From NCBI GenBank assembly GCA_014529385.2, contig CM043962.1:150220647-150284646 (forward strand): a stretch of 64,000 nt of DNA, in the 5' to 3' direction. The translations under genes were made by a program, and so were the position numbers. The first letter of the stretch is position 1, and every line of letters starts with the position of its first letter. The notes beneath the pieces are model-generated. The model searched no databases. It was not told the DNA's origin and worked only from the letters and a program-made list of their open reading frames with translations. This document shows, in pieces, positions 1-9,284 of the stretch. The stretch is from Adiantum capillus-veneris (lineage: Eukaryota > Streptophyta > Polypodiopsida > Polypodiales > Pteridaceae).

Positions 1-878
1 AGGCAAGTTGTCTATGGAGTCAGAACCAAATTCTGGCATTTGCCAAAAACCTAGCTTTTCTACTGGGGACCCCCTCGAACCCTGCCACATGGTCAACTGA
101 TGATATAGAAAAGTTCTATTATGTTAGGGCATGCTACAGTTCAAATCCCATCTGATTTGGTCGAGTTGACAGGCTGCTATGGTCAGTTTTCGATCGTAGG
201 TCTTTGTGCACTGCTTGGATTCTAGGGTTTTTTCTAGGAGTTTAGACTAGCTACCGGCCGTGCAAAATGGATCATTGATGGGTAAAGAACTTACCCCTCA
301 TGTCTCATGTGAGACGGTGCTGAAAATGGGCAACTGTAGACTCCGGAAAGTATGCGCGAAAGAGATCGAAAAGCTCTCTCTACAAAGGTGACAAGTGGAA
401 ATGAGGTTGTTTTAGCCTACATGGGACATATATATACCCGGACTTCCCGAACCATTTTTTCCCAGATTCCCCCGTTAGTCCTACTAGGCCATAAAATCTA
501 TGTTAGACTCAAAAATTTCCCCGATCGGATTCCTGTAGCTCATTCTGCAAGAATTTGCAAAAGTAGGTATGGCCATCTAATTTAGGCTTCTCGCTTCCAT
601 CTTCCGATTTCATTGAAATTTTCTGTGCTTGTTCGCCTTGTCTTTTTGATCACCATCGTGTCTTTCGTTTTTCCATATGGGCTCCTTTGCTATTTATGAT
701 TAATTTTTGACCTGTTTATTGAAAAAATAAAAGAAAATAACAAAATGCACTAAAAAGAAAAGTAAAAATCTAATAATTAAGAAAATCCATTGAAAAAACA
801 GCTTTATTGTTTTTTGTTGGATTTCTCCATTTTTAAGTCTCTTTATCAAGAAAAATGAAAAAAAATAACCAAAAAGAA
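1..878. other. Unassigned AT-rich sequence left of Gypsy-1
   Basis: I see no supportable gene here. The longest open frame, around 352-585 on the plus strand, is short and has no recognisable motif. From about 690 to 878 the sequence is very A/T-rich with A runs. Gypsy-1 integrase similarity ends abruptly at about 884, so this stretch is either a different repeat or the far side of a truncation. A TATA-like stretch (ATATATATACCC) lies near 427-438 but no transcript can be supported from it. Confidence 0.5.
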
Positions 879-1298
879 CTATTGAACTTGGGTTCTATAA
901 GCAGGTGGTTGTATCGGTCCAACAAAATCTATACCCCACTTTGCAAAAGCTCTAGCATCCATCATTGGTCTTAAGGGCATGCTATGTATACGTGTTGGCA
1001 TTTTTGCTCGTTGACAAGCATCACACCTTCGAACATATTCTTTGGCATCTGCAAAAAGTGTTGGCCACCATATGCCTGCCATCAAGATTGCTCTTGTGGT
1101 GATCTCACTAGAAAAGTGACCTCCAGCTATTCCAGCATGTGCTTGTTCTATAATCGGAATATACTCGTTTTCATTTGCACAAAGACACAAATGTTGATCT
1201 TTACCTCTCTGATACAATTGGTTCCCAATAAGAGCATAGTCTCTTACTTCAGTTTCAATTTCTCTTTGACGACGTTTACTCATATCCTCAGAGTACAT
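879..1298 (-). pseudogene. Gypsy-1 integrase, second zinc module and start of core
   Basis: This frame (149 codons when read through the transposon end, about 140 of them gypsy) reads toward the left. It contains LIGNQLYQRGKD, then an HHCC zinc-binding module (HAGIAGGHF, WWPTLF, CDACQR), then AFAKWGIDFVGPI, the start of the integrase catalytic core with its first aspartate. In Ty3/gypsy elements this module binds zinc ahead of the DDE core that joins cDNA to the chromosome. Similarity stops at PPAYRT near 884, so the second Asp and the Glu are absent. On its right it abuts the TIR transposon at a TA dinucleotide. Removing that transposon with one TA copy joins this frame to SNYLATSL encoded right of 9284. 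What follows 884 is unrelated AT-rich sequence. Confidence 0.85.
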
Positions 1299-1300
1299 TA

Positions 1301-1333
1301 GGAAAAAATTGGACCCCCTTGGGGCCATGTAAG
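1301..1333 (+). repeat. Left TIR of the 8-kb transposon
   Basis: It starts GGAAAAAATTGGACCCCC and continues through a GGGGCCAT block. It pairs as an inverted repeat with 9250-9282. A further subterminal stretch (GGATTAAGGCTAAT here, GAATTAAGGTTAATT at the other end) is also alike. TA (1299-1300) is the target duplication. Confidence 0.85.
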
Positions 1334-2010
1334 GATTCCTAATTTTAAGGGATTAAGGCTAATTTTGTAGGGGATGGAGGGAACAAAGACAATAAATAGG
1401 GCTACTTTTGTAGCTCTCTCTCTAACTTCTCTCTAGATAGGAGAGGGGGGGGGGAGTAGGGAATGAGGGTGGTAAAGTAGGAGGAAGAGGGGAGGTAAAG
1501 TAGGGGAGAGAGGGGGGTAAAAAGAGAGAGAGGAGTAAAAGTAGAGAGAAGAACCATTCTCTCTCTACCTACCACCAAACAAAGAGAGTAAGTAGTTATG
1601 AAAAAATCCCCTTTTCAGCTCGTGCATCAATTCACCCAAAAAAATGATTTTTTTATAAAATCTTCAAAATAGATCTTTTAAGCTTTAAAAAGGTCCCTAT
1701 ATATATATATATATATAACAATATTTTTTAAGAAGAATCTAGCTTTTATAAGCTCCAAATCTAAAATTCCTTGGGTCCCTCTTTACATTAATTCCAAGAA
1801 TAAATAGATAATGCCACATCATCAAAATGTCCATATAATAAAGCCTAAAAATTGAAAATTTTAAAAATTTCCCTCCTTTGAGCTCAAAAATTGAACCTAT
1901 ATATATTTATATATGAAAAAATATATTTTTAAGTCTTTTTATCCCAAAAATTGTCTGTTTATCCAAAAAAGTATATCCTATCTATTTTTTTTCCATCATA
2001 ACTTTCCACC
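1334..2010. other. Left subterminal region of the transposon, noncoding
   Basis: No gene is seen. The stretch 1425-1570 is purine-rich on the plus strand (GA/GGGGA tracts), 1697-1718 is a (TA)n run, and the rest is AT-rich. It lies between the TIR and the first coding exon and would hold the promoter of the transposase-like gene. The right end of the element has a comparable stretch of G/A-rich sequence when read inward, so subterminal G-rich tracts may be a family feature. Confidence 0.5.
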
Positions 2011-4845
2011 ATGTCTCTTCGTGACATAACCAATGAATCACCTGCGCCGTCATTTACTAGGTCAACTAATATCAGTTTGCGTCTACCGATCGAATTTGCT
2101 CCCACAAAAAAAATGACGAGAGAGCATCTCAACCGGCATCCGTACGACGGTTTCGAGGAGAAACCAATGTTGACTTGTAGCTTGATGGAGGGTTGTATCC
2201 AAAAGATCCGCTCGTGGGCTGTCATCCGACATTTCGTACACTCCCAAGCTTAATCAAATATGTGGGAGAAACGTGGTCTTCTTGGATATTGTAAGAGATT
2301 GGACTCCAATCACGCAGGTGCGTCGGCATGGTTCCGACAACAATTTCAAGTGTTACACATTCATTCCACAAATCTCCAACAACAACTACATTCCACAGAG
2401 AAACAACTCAAAGATCTTAAAGAGGAGATGAAAGCTACAGAAACAGAGGTAACTAAGCTACAGATTGCAATGATGCACCTAAAAGCCACTCCCTTTGGCA
2501 TGCGTGAGCGTAAGAGGGAGTTCTATTCCATTGAAAACTTAGCCTCTAATGGAGGGGCACATAAGAAGCGGATCACGGACCAGGTATTTTTTTAAATTCA
2601 CGTGTTCAATTTCCATCAATTTGTAACGCGGTTCACCTTTTGAAATAGGACATATATACAAGATGTGTGTGGAAGTCTTAGACAAGAGGACCGTTGCAAT
2701 CTTCTCCTAGGATGCATCTCAAAGGAAGATATACTTTACATCATAGGTTGCGAAAAGGCCAAACACATGAAAGATGCCATCACAAAGGAGATCCTAAAAA
2801 AGATCTCTAACCTTGTGTCTGAGGATGATGTCCAGAGAGCTTGTGATGAGGTTGGGATCAGCACAAATGCATACCATGCACTTCATGGATTGATGAAAGA
2901 TGCATTACGAGAGCAAGGCATCAACGAGGAATTTGTTTCCTATTCCACATAGGGTCCGACTTGCAAAAAAAGCAAACAATGATCTCGTTCGGGAATCCCT
3001 TGGCGAATACAAACACATTGAAGGATCCATGATGTACTCTTCCACAAGTGCCAAGTCACGTGGTAATAAAAAGGGGGGCAATACTATTCCTAATAGGGCA
3101 AAGTCTTTTGGTTATCATCAATTCAACAATATTTTTGTTGACCTTAAACGACTACAACGAGCTATGGTTAAATTTTATGCTTTGTCTCCACAAGGTAATA
3201 CAAATTGTAATGTCATTTTTTATATGTATTGAATATCATTTAGTATAACAATTCAATTCCTGTGTTGTTTCAGTACTTGTAGAGAAGCTCATATTTATTC
3301 TTAAGCTAGATGAATGTCAAATTGTCAAAGGACGGAGATTGGAACGTATGAGTGTGACACTCATGAATGGGGCAATGTTTTTTGCAACAGTCGATGCTAT
3401 CGGTGATCATTCTCAGAAACCATCATTTAGTGTACAATCGGAAAAGGAAATATGGTGGTTAGGAGCTTTTGAATTTCTGAAAGAGACTCATGAGGTGTTG
3501 GCATGGGTATTCTCTATGATCCCATGGATCACAGAGGTTATTAAGGCACAACTAGAGGGAGAAAAGCTAGAAGTAGATGGAGTAGGTACATTTGATGTTG
3601 AGTGGCACTTAGGAGGTGATCTAAAAACAATCAAATGTATACTTGGGTGTAAACAAGGTGCTTCATCACTTCTTCCTTGTCCATATTGTGTACGAGGATA
3701 CAAGGAGAGTACTCGTGGCTCCACGTCTTCAAAGAAAAGTGTCAAGGGAAGTCACGCAACAGGGTCAATGGATGATGATGCAAGGGAATGGGTGTGCTCG
3801 ATGTTGAAGTGTCCTATCATGGAGGTCCCCAATAGTTCGACAAAAGATAGAACATGGCATCCCATTATCAATTTTCCACTTACAAATGTACCCTTTTGCA
3901 CTTTGCATGTCTTCATGCGTATATTTGATCGCTTGTTAAAGATTCATATAGAGTACGCTTTCACAATGAAACCACTTTCCAGATTTGTGGAAGCCATTGG
4001 AATAATTGAAGCAATTCTAAATTTGATTGGTGTGATGGTGGCAATGTTTCTATCATTGGGGTGAGGTGGAAAATATGCATGAAGTGCCACAAAAAGTATC
4101 TATGAATGGTGTGAAAGCACGTAGGTTTTTCAAGAAACCAGAGATGCGAAAGGAGAGGGGTGAGGAGGATACTCCATGGGAGCTATGGAAAGCGCTTTGC
4201 AAGTGTACAACCGATCAAGACTCAAATCCCGTGCTTGTAAATCGGCGTAGGCAAGTGTGGCACCACTTCGAGTTAGTGCTTCAAATCATGTGGAAACCCC
4301 AAACCACAAGCGAGCAACAAAATTTGTTCAAAGATCACATTTCTAATTTCACTAAAGCATTTGTGCAAGCGTGGAGAGAGAGCAATATCACACACTACAT
4401 GGTAAGTTACTTTGTTCAGTTCAAATTTTGATGCTATACATAAACATTCATATGATCTAAGCATTTTTTCTTGATGCAGCATATTTTGTATGCGCATGGA
4501 GCATTCTTTATGTCAAAATACGGTTCATTAGACATGTGGAGCACTCAAGGAATGGAGAAATCACATTATCGAGCCAAAGGTGTTTACTTTAAAAATACAC
4601 GTCACGGTGGTGGAACTACGAGATCCAATTACATGAAGGAGATGTTTGATTGGTTCTTTCGTTGTTCTTTGGGGAGATGTCATGCCATAGAGCGAGAGCA
4701 AAAGTCAAGTCTTGCCAAGGAGGTTAGGAGACAATCTCGACTTAATGCTAAAGAGAAATGGAGAAACTCCACCGGACCCCTTAATCATGCTAGGTGGCGT
4801 GAAAATCGCCATAGAGTGGGCAAACGTTGGTTACCCAACATGTAA
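2011..4845 (+). CDS. Transposase-like gene of unidentified superfamily, several exons
   Basis: The frames run 2011-2595 (in-frame TAA at 2251), 2650-2950, 2930-3194, 3274-4064, 4066-4401 and 4480-4845. Two clear introns join them in frame: 3195-3273 and 4402-4479 (about 78 bp each, GT-AG). The protein has an N-terminal coiled coil (2370-2480), then HLGGDLKTIKCILGC followed by a CPYC pair near 3680, then NFPLTNVPF and LHVFMRIFDRLLK. Across the second intron come HYM and HILYAHGAFF, KYGSLDMW, STQGMEKSHY and NTRHGGG, and then a basic tail. The acidic residue before a CxxC pair and the later conserved block look like an RNase-H-fold transposase with a CxxC/H insertion, as in CMC-type elements, but I cannot place it in a named family. 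One in-frame stop and frame changes near 2940 and 4064 suggest this copy is damaged or has introns I did not resolve. Confidence 0.6.
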
Positions 4846-5066
4846 AACAAATGATGCTATGCAATGTAATGTTTATGTTTATAGATGTCTTTGTTGAGTT
4901 GTATATAATACTTCTCCATTTATCCATTTTTTGTTTTTTATATTTTGATGATATTAAAAGTTTTTTTAAGTGGCCTGGTCAAGTGTGAAGTGACCTTTTA
5001 AAAAAAAAAATAGGGGGCTTTTAGAGAAGAGGGAGTCTCATTTTCAGTATTGACCCTTCTTACACA
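4846..5066. other. Spacer between transposase-like and H3-like genes
   Basis: About 220 bp, AT-rich, between the transposase-like stop codon (near 4845) and the first H3-like ATG. No clear TATA box or polyadenylation signal could be assigned. The two genes are on the same strand and close together, so they may share transcription or be separated by a very short promoter. Confidence 0.4.
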
Positions 5067-5934
5067 ATGGCACACACAAAGAAAACAACAAGAAAAGATC
5101 AACCTTTTTTTGCTCACCCTCTCTCATCCGTCCAAGGTGCTCAAAAACCACCTTGGAATACACAAACAAGAGCTCCTAGCAGAGATGGAGAGGGAATGGT
5201 CAGGTGAAGAGCAACAAGATGGACAACCTTCACGCAAGAAACGGGTAGTGACTTCAGACACTGAAACCGAGACAGACAGCGAAGCACCAAGCCCACCATG
5301 GAGCGGACATGAGATCCCAAGCAATCATCGAGTTCCGGCTGGGAAGACATTGCCACGTGGCTTGGGAGTTCTGCTGTCAGATGAGCCTAGACGTGATCAT
5401 GGGTTGCTAAATGCAGAGGATTTTGAGGATGTAGAAGACGAGCCAGTTGGAGCGCACGATGGAGTTGAAGCGCCAGTCGGAGCACATGGTGGGATTGAAG
5501 ATGCGCAAGCTCCTTATCACAAGCCCTGTCGTAGAAAGAAAAAGTTTTTCAAGGTTCGCCCTCGCAGGGACCATGTCCCAAATCCTACCATCCCTCAACA
5601 ACGGGCTCCTGCTGTGAAGCGACACATTCCAAAGGCCTTGCAAGAGATTCGTCACTATCAAAAGACTGTTGACCTTCTCATCCGCAAGGCACCATTCGCA
5701 TGTTTGGTGAAAGAGATCATGCAAAGTTATCGAATGACGTATCGAATTCAAGGTATCACCCTAGAAGCTTTGCAAGAAGCGGAAGAATATCAACTAGTTT
5801 CTCTTTTTGAAGACACAAACTTGTGTGCTATTCATGCAAAACGGGTGACAATAATGCTCAAGGATAAGCTCTTGCGCGTCGAATCAGAGGAGAGAGAAAC
5901 TGAATTTGACTTTTATGCCATTTTGGCAATGTAA
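5067..5934 (+). CDS. Histone H3-fold protein carried by the transposon
   Basis: The C-terminal third (about 5625-5885) is a histone H3 fold: an alphaN-like helix ([16 protein letters not shown]), alpha1 ([10 protein letters not shown]), alpha2 with EALQEAEEY, and then [18 protein letters not shown], which to my knowledge is the same as canonical H3 at that place, followed by LKDKLLR. Loop 1 is as long as in canonical H3, not lengthened as in most plant CENH3, yet APF in alpha1 is CENH3-like. Before the fold lie about 145-190 residues of unrelated acidic then basic sequence ([23 protein letters not shown]). The long frame opens at 5050 without an ATG; its first in-frame ATG is 5185. An ATG at 5067 in another frame gives [10 protein letters not shown], like an H3 tail start, and a 67-bp GT-AG intron (5137-5203) would join it in frame. 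Histones package DNA in nucleosomes; this protein's role is inferred only. Confidence 0.75.
5137..5203 (+). other. Candidate intron of the H3-like gene
   Basis: Donor AAG|GTGCTC at 5136/5137 and acceptor GTCAG|GTG at 5203/5204. Splicing joins the frame that starts [10 protein letters not shown] (ATG 5067, 70-nt first exon) to the frame encoding the histone fold. A shorter alternative acceptor at 5182 keeps the same phase but leaves only 46 bp. Without splicing, translation from 5067 stops after about 45 codons. Confidence 0.4.
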
Positions 5935-6118
5935 AGATATCTTTTTCAAATATAATGAGTTGTGGCTTTAGTGATTTCTTTTCCATCGTACTGAACATTT
6001 GTGTTTATAAGTGATATAATGCTGTGAGATTTATTCTAGATGTCGGCTCTTTCTTTCAAAAGTGAGTTCTTGTGGTTGAAATGGCTTTGAAAGAAAAAAC
6101 GATTTTAAGTAGAACTAG

Positions 6119-6119
<1 letters not shown>

Positions 6120-6182
<63 letters not shown>
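6120..6182 (+). repeat. (GA)n microsatellite
   Basis: An almost pure GA dinucleotide run of about 62 bp between the H3-like gene and the convergent minus-strand genes. It produces a false Ser-Leu repeat frame on the minus strand. Confidence 0.95.
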
Positions 6183-6186
<4 letters not shown>

Positions 6187-6189
6187 GTC

Positions 6190-6636
6190 GATAAAAGGTA
6201 ATTAAAAAGTTGTCAGCTTGGTGAATGTCCTGAGTCTTAGCAAAATGAAATATTGTATCCAGTCGCTGCATATACATAGATAGAATATTGAATCGAGGTC
6301 AATAATCAACTACATTTTCTCATTGATTGAGATTTTCAAGATGATAAAATAATCAACCAATTGTGGTTAATTGAAAAACCAAAAAAGGCATAATATCAAT
6401 GCAGTCTGACAAATCTAGCAAAAAAAATTTGGTACAGCATACTTGTCGATGTAGATTTCAAAAAATTCCAAGATAGGCTGAAAAGATTGAATGTTTAGGT
6501 GAATAGTTGCGTTCACATCAGGGAATTGGGTGAAGAAATTGTGGAGATCGTCATGATCTTGCCACTCAGTTGTTTGTAAAAACGCTTAGAAGCGTTGTAA
6601 CACCGTGGCTTTAGGAGGGGTGGAGGAGGATGCCAT
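6190..6636 (-). pseudogene. Possible small gene with one stop codon
   Basis: On the minus strand an ATG at 6636 opens MASSSTPPKATVLQRF, a stop (TAA, 6586-6588), then AFLQTTEWQDHDDLHNFF, PDVNATIHLN and FFEIYIDKYA before a stop at 6415-6417. Further left, after a possible acceptor (TATATGCAG near 6268), RLDTIFHFAKTQDIHQADNF reads open. The composition is protein-like, and a TATA-like box lies about 100 bp upstream. I do not recognise the product. It lies inside the TIR transposon, divergent from nothing and convergent with the H3-like gene. It may be a real gene broken by one stop, or a relic. Confidence 0.35.
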
Positions 6637-6738
6637 GATGCTAGCTGCTAAGGTAGGAATGCAAAGAGTGCTAGAGCTCAAATGAGAGTGTGAACAGGCT
6701 ATGTAGGTGAATTGTGAAAATGGTAGGGTTTAGGAGAC

Positions 6739-6747
6739 TTTGTATAG
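6739..6747 (-). promoter_or_regulatory. TATA-like box ahead of the small minus-strand gene
   Basis: The minus strand reads CTATACAAA here, about 105 bp before the ATG at 6636, a usual spacing for a plant TATA box with a short 5' leader. A C-rich run lies just upstream. Confidence 0.35.
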
Positions 6748-6749
6748 CG

Positions 6750-7143
6750 CCCCCCCTCCCTCCCCCCCCAAAATAAAATAAAATAAAATAATAACAGTAG
6801 TTAAAATATTAAACAATTTTCACACAGTAACACAAATAACAAGAATTTATAAAAAACTTTCAAATTAAATTACAATCATTTAACTCTAAAAACACATCAC
6901 TACGACTTTAAGATAATGTGCATTGCCAAAATTTGATACAACCACCTGTTTGAACTTACAATTGTGATATTATAGGAAATTTAAGTACAAAACATAACTA
7001 CTCTAATGATAAAATCAGATTCTCTTCCATCATCCACGCCTTTTCAATTTGAATCGTGCTCTCCATGCGGCTACCAATCTAGCAAAAAAATAAGAAATAG
7101 CATACCCACCTTAGAGTGAGGAATAATCCAAAGAACATAAAGA
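6750..7143. other. Noncoding spacer in the transposon
   Basis: It holds a C run, an AAAAT repeat near 6769-6795 and AT-rich sequence up to the stop codon of the minus-strand gene at 7144. No further gene is seen. Confidence 0.5.
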
Positions 7144-8356
7144 TTACATAATTAAGAGAGAAAGATCATTCACCTTACGTCGTCCAATGCAAAACTTTGT
7201 AGCTTCTCCATGCTCTAAACCCATTATCACTAAGTGCTCCTGCACATTGGCCAATGTCCAATGCTTGTTCACTTGGACGGTCTCAACAACACCACTCGAC
7301 AATTTGATCGCAATTTCAAATACCTCAATTGTAGCATCGGTGGATTGCAATGGAATCCATTCACCAAGTTTGCACATCCATCTTTCATAGAAGTACCGCA
7401 CGTAAAGGGTGGAGCGCACCTTGATGAAACGGATAGCAATGCTGAAACTTCCAACCTGACACCGAAAGCGATCTTCGTTGTGAAGTCCTTCAAGATACCC
7501 CCACTTCTCGCCAAGGATGGCTTCCAATGTATCGTAATGTAGATCTTTGCAACCATACATAGTGTTTGTATGATGGAAAGCCAAAGATCCGAATATGCTA
7601 GCGAAGACATAAGCAGGACAACACCATCCAAGCCCAGCGGAACGCGAGGCTTTTCCAAATTTTAATGTTGCTCTCACATCAGCTACAATCTTGGATTTAC
7701 AAGACATTACAGTGAATGCATCTGGCTTTGGCCACTCCATGCTATGCAAGGTTGTAGCCTCCAAAGGTTGTAGCTCTCTGTAGCGTTGCTCATCTGTAGG
7801 TACAATGTACTTGTGGGTGTAGAAGAACACCCTTTTCCGTGCAAGGTTTGATGAAGTTGTGTTGGGGAAGAGCATATCCCCAAGACTTGCATGCATGGCA
7901 GTAAATGTGCTTGAAAGGCACGAGAGCGGTTGCTCCTCCACAAGGCTAGAAGGAAAAACATCTACATAGAAACAAAACAGTCTGTGAGATGTAAAAAGTC
8001 CATTTTTTAACCCACCAAAACCATTGAAGAGCAAGGGACATACAATTACAAGGAAAATCCCTTGGGTTGGTGATCCCTCGTAGACGCATGTGTTCAAACA
8101 TGAAGACATGTTGAACGATTGCCACCGTACCCTTGTCTCTTACTTGCTTGAAGCCTATTAGTCTTCCCTTCCAATGGAGATCAACGTTTGTTCTTTCACG
8201 AACACGATGGGGACCGATTGCGGAAGGTTGCATGTAGACCCAAGCACCTTCTTGAAAAACCTGAGGTTCCCATTGCTGCTCCTCATTCTTTGAGTTGTGG
8301 AGAACCATACTTTGAATGATGGGTTTGGGGCTTCTATTTTGACCATTGTTGTCCAT
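7144..8356 (-). CDS. Intron-containing gene of unknown function in the transposon
   Basis: ATG at 8356 (MDNNGQNRSPKPIIQS). Exon 1 is 8356-8044, a GT-AG intron (GTATGT...TGTAG) covers 8043-7962, and exon 2 is 7961-7144. The join is phase-correct and gives about 376 residues with no internal stop. Seen in it: a tryptophan/glycine-rich first exon (WVYMQP, HWKGRLIGF), a central stretch with WCCPAYVFASIFGSL, and a C-terminal part (VETVQVNKHWTLANVQEHL, FCIGRRKV) that faintly resembles a ubiquitin-like beta-grasp, which I would not rely on. No transmembrane segment is convincing. The intact frame and intron suggest it was recently functional, unlike the gypsy around it. It is the accessory gene on the opposite strand to the transposase-like and H3-like genes. 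Function not recognised. Confidence 0.65.
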
Positions 8357-8926
8357 GGATGCTTAAGTGGGAGCTTGAAATTGCAATGGAGAGCTTGGGG
8401 AAGGAGGAGGGAGACAGAGTTTAGAGAGACAGTGGGAGCTTAAAGTTGCAATGGAGAGCTTGAGGAAGGAGGAGGGAGACAGAGTTTAGAGAGAGAGTGG
8501 GAGTTTAGAGTTGCAATGGAGAGCTTGAGGAAGGAGGAGGGTGTAAGAGTTTAGAGAGAGAGAGTGGGAGCTTTGTGTTATGGGAAGGGGCTATTGTTCC
8601 CATTGCTGCTCCTCATTCTTCGAGTTGTGGAGAACCATACTTTGAATGATGGGTTTGGGGTGTCTATTTTGACCATTGTTGTCCATGGATGCTTAAGTGG
8701 GAGCTTGAAATTGCAATGGAGAGCTTGGGGAAGGAGGAGGGAGACAGAGTTTAGAGAGAGAGTGGGAGCTTAAAGTTGCAATGGAGAGCTTGAGGAAGGA
8801 GGAGGGAGACAGAGTTTAGAGAGAGAGTGGGAGTTTAAAGTTGCAATGGAGAGCTTGAGGAAGGAGGAGGGTGTAAGAGTTTAGAGAGAGAGTGGGAGCT
8901 TTGTGTTATGGGAAGGGGCTATGGAG
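8266..8926. repeat. 330-bp tandem duplication over the 5' end of the minus-strand gene
   Basis: Two copies, 8266-8595 and 8596-8926, share GTTCCCATTGCTGCTCCTCA and the region holding the start codon. Thus a second potential ATG with the same first codons lies at 8686. Each copy also contains four degenerate units of about 65 bp (TGGGAGCTT...GCAATGGAGAGC), rich in GA on the plus strand. Confidence 0.85.
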
Positions 8927-8929
8927 GAA

Positions 8930-9249
8930 GAGAGTCTTGGGAAAGAGGTTGTAGAGTGAGAAAATGACTTTTTGATCATAGGGTAGGTTTGGGGGGAGTT
9001 TTGGATGGAATATTTTGAATTTAAACTTTTTTTGAAAATTTTAAAATTTTAAGGTTTTTGCAAAAACGTATCTGTGGACCCACCACTCCCCCTCCGTCCC
9101 TTCCCCCTCCCCCTTTTATCCATCCACCTCCCTCTAGGAGACAAAGCAATAAATGAGTGGACAACCCTATTATTCCCTCTACTTTCTTAGGTTCTAGACT
9201 TATATACATGTGCTCTCTTCCTATTGGCTGGAGCCTAATTAACCTTAAT
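8930..9249. other. Right subterminal region of the transposon, noncoding
   Basis: No gene is seen. Read inward from the right end it is G/A-rich (near 9080-9115 on the minus strand), echoing the purine tract inside the left end. Confidence 0.45.
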
Positions 9250-9282
9250 TCTATATGGCCCAAGGAGAGTCCACATTTTTCC
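9250..9282 (-). repeat. Right TIR of the 8-kb transposon
   Basis: The reverse complement starts GGAAAAATGTGGACTCTC and contains TTGGGCCAT; it pairs with 1301-1333 with about seven mismatches. TA at 9283-9284 is the second copy of the target duplication. Confidence 0.85.
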
Positions 9283-9284
9283 TA

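Larger units (their letters stand above)
1301..9282. mobile_element. 8-kb TIR transposon carrying an H3-like gene
   Basis: The element is 7,982 bp, bounded by imperfect terminal inverted repeats (GGAAAAAATTGGACCCCC at the left, GGAAAAATGTGGACTCTC as the reverse complement of the right end; about 26 of 33 positions agree counting the flanking TA). A TA dinucleotide flanks each end (1299-1300 and 9283-9284). The flanking gypsy integrase is continuous in frame if one TA is kept, which defines both ends independently of the TIRs. Inside are a transposase-like multi-exon gene (2011-4845, plus), a histone H3-fold gene (5067-5934, plus), an unknown intron-containing gene (7144-8356, minus) and a possible small gene (6190-6636, minus). 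TA duplication is known for Tc1/mariner-like and Mirage-type elements; the transposase did not let me choose. A MITE at 37674-38131 has matching ends. Confidence 0.85.

Noticed and set aside
352-585. 77-codon open frame at the left end
   Set aside because: Short, no motif, in AT-rich unassigned sequence; not distinguishable from chance.
5124-5751. Minus-strand frames across the H3-like gene
   Set aside because: The plus strand has a recognisable histone fold; the antisense frames have no known domain.
5067-5934. Calling the H3-like gene a bona fide CENH3
   Set aside because: Loop 1 has canonical H3 length, the tail is mostly unrelated and the gene lies in a transposon; only CENH3-like features can be claimed.
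1301-9282. Assigning the 8-kb element to Tc1/mariner because of its TA duplication
   Set aside because: The transposase-like protein does not show a mariner-type layout that I recognise, so the duplication alone is not enough.
1301-9282. A PIF/Harbinger assignment from TTA/TAA at the borders
   Set aside because: The three bases at the two ends (TTA and TAA) are not a direct repeat, and only a 2-bp TA restores the host frame.
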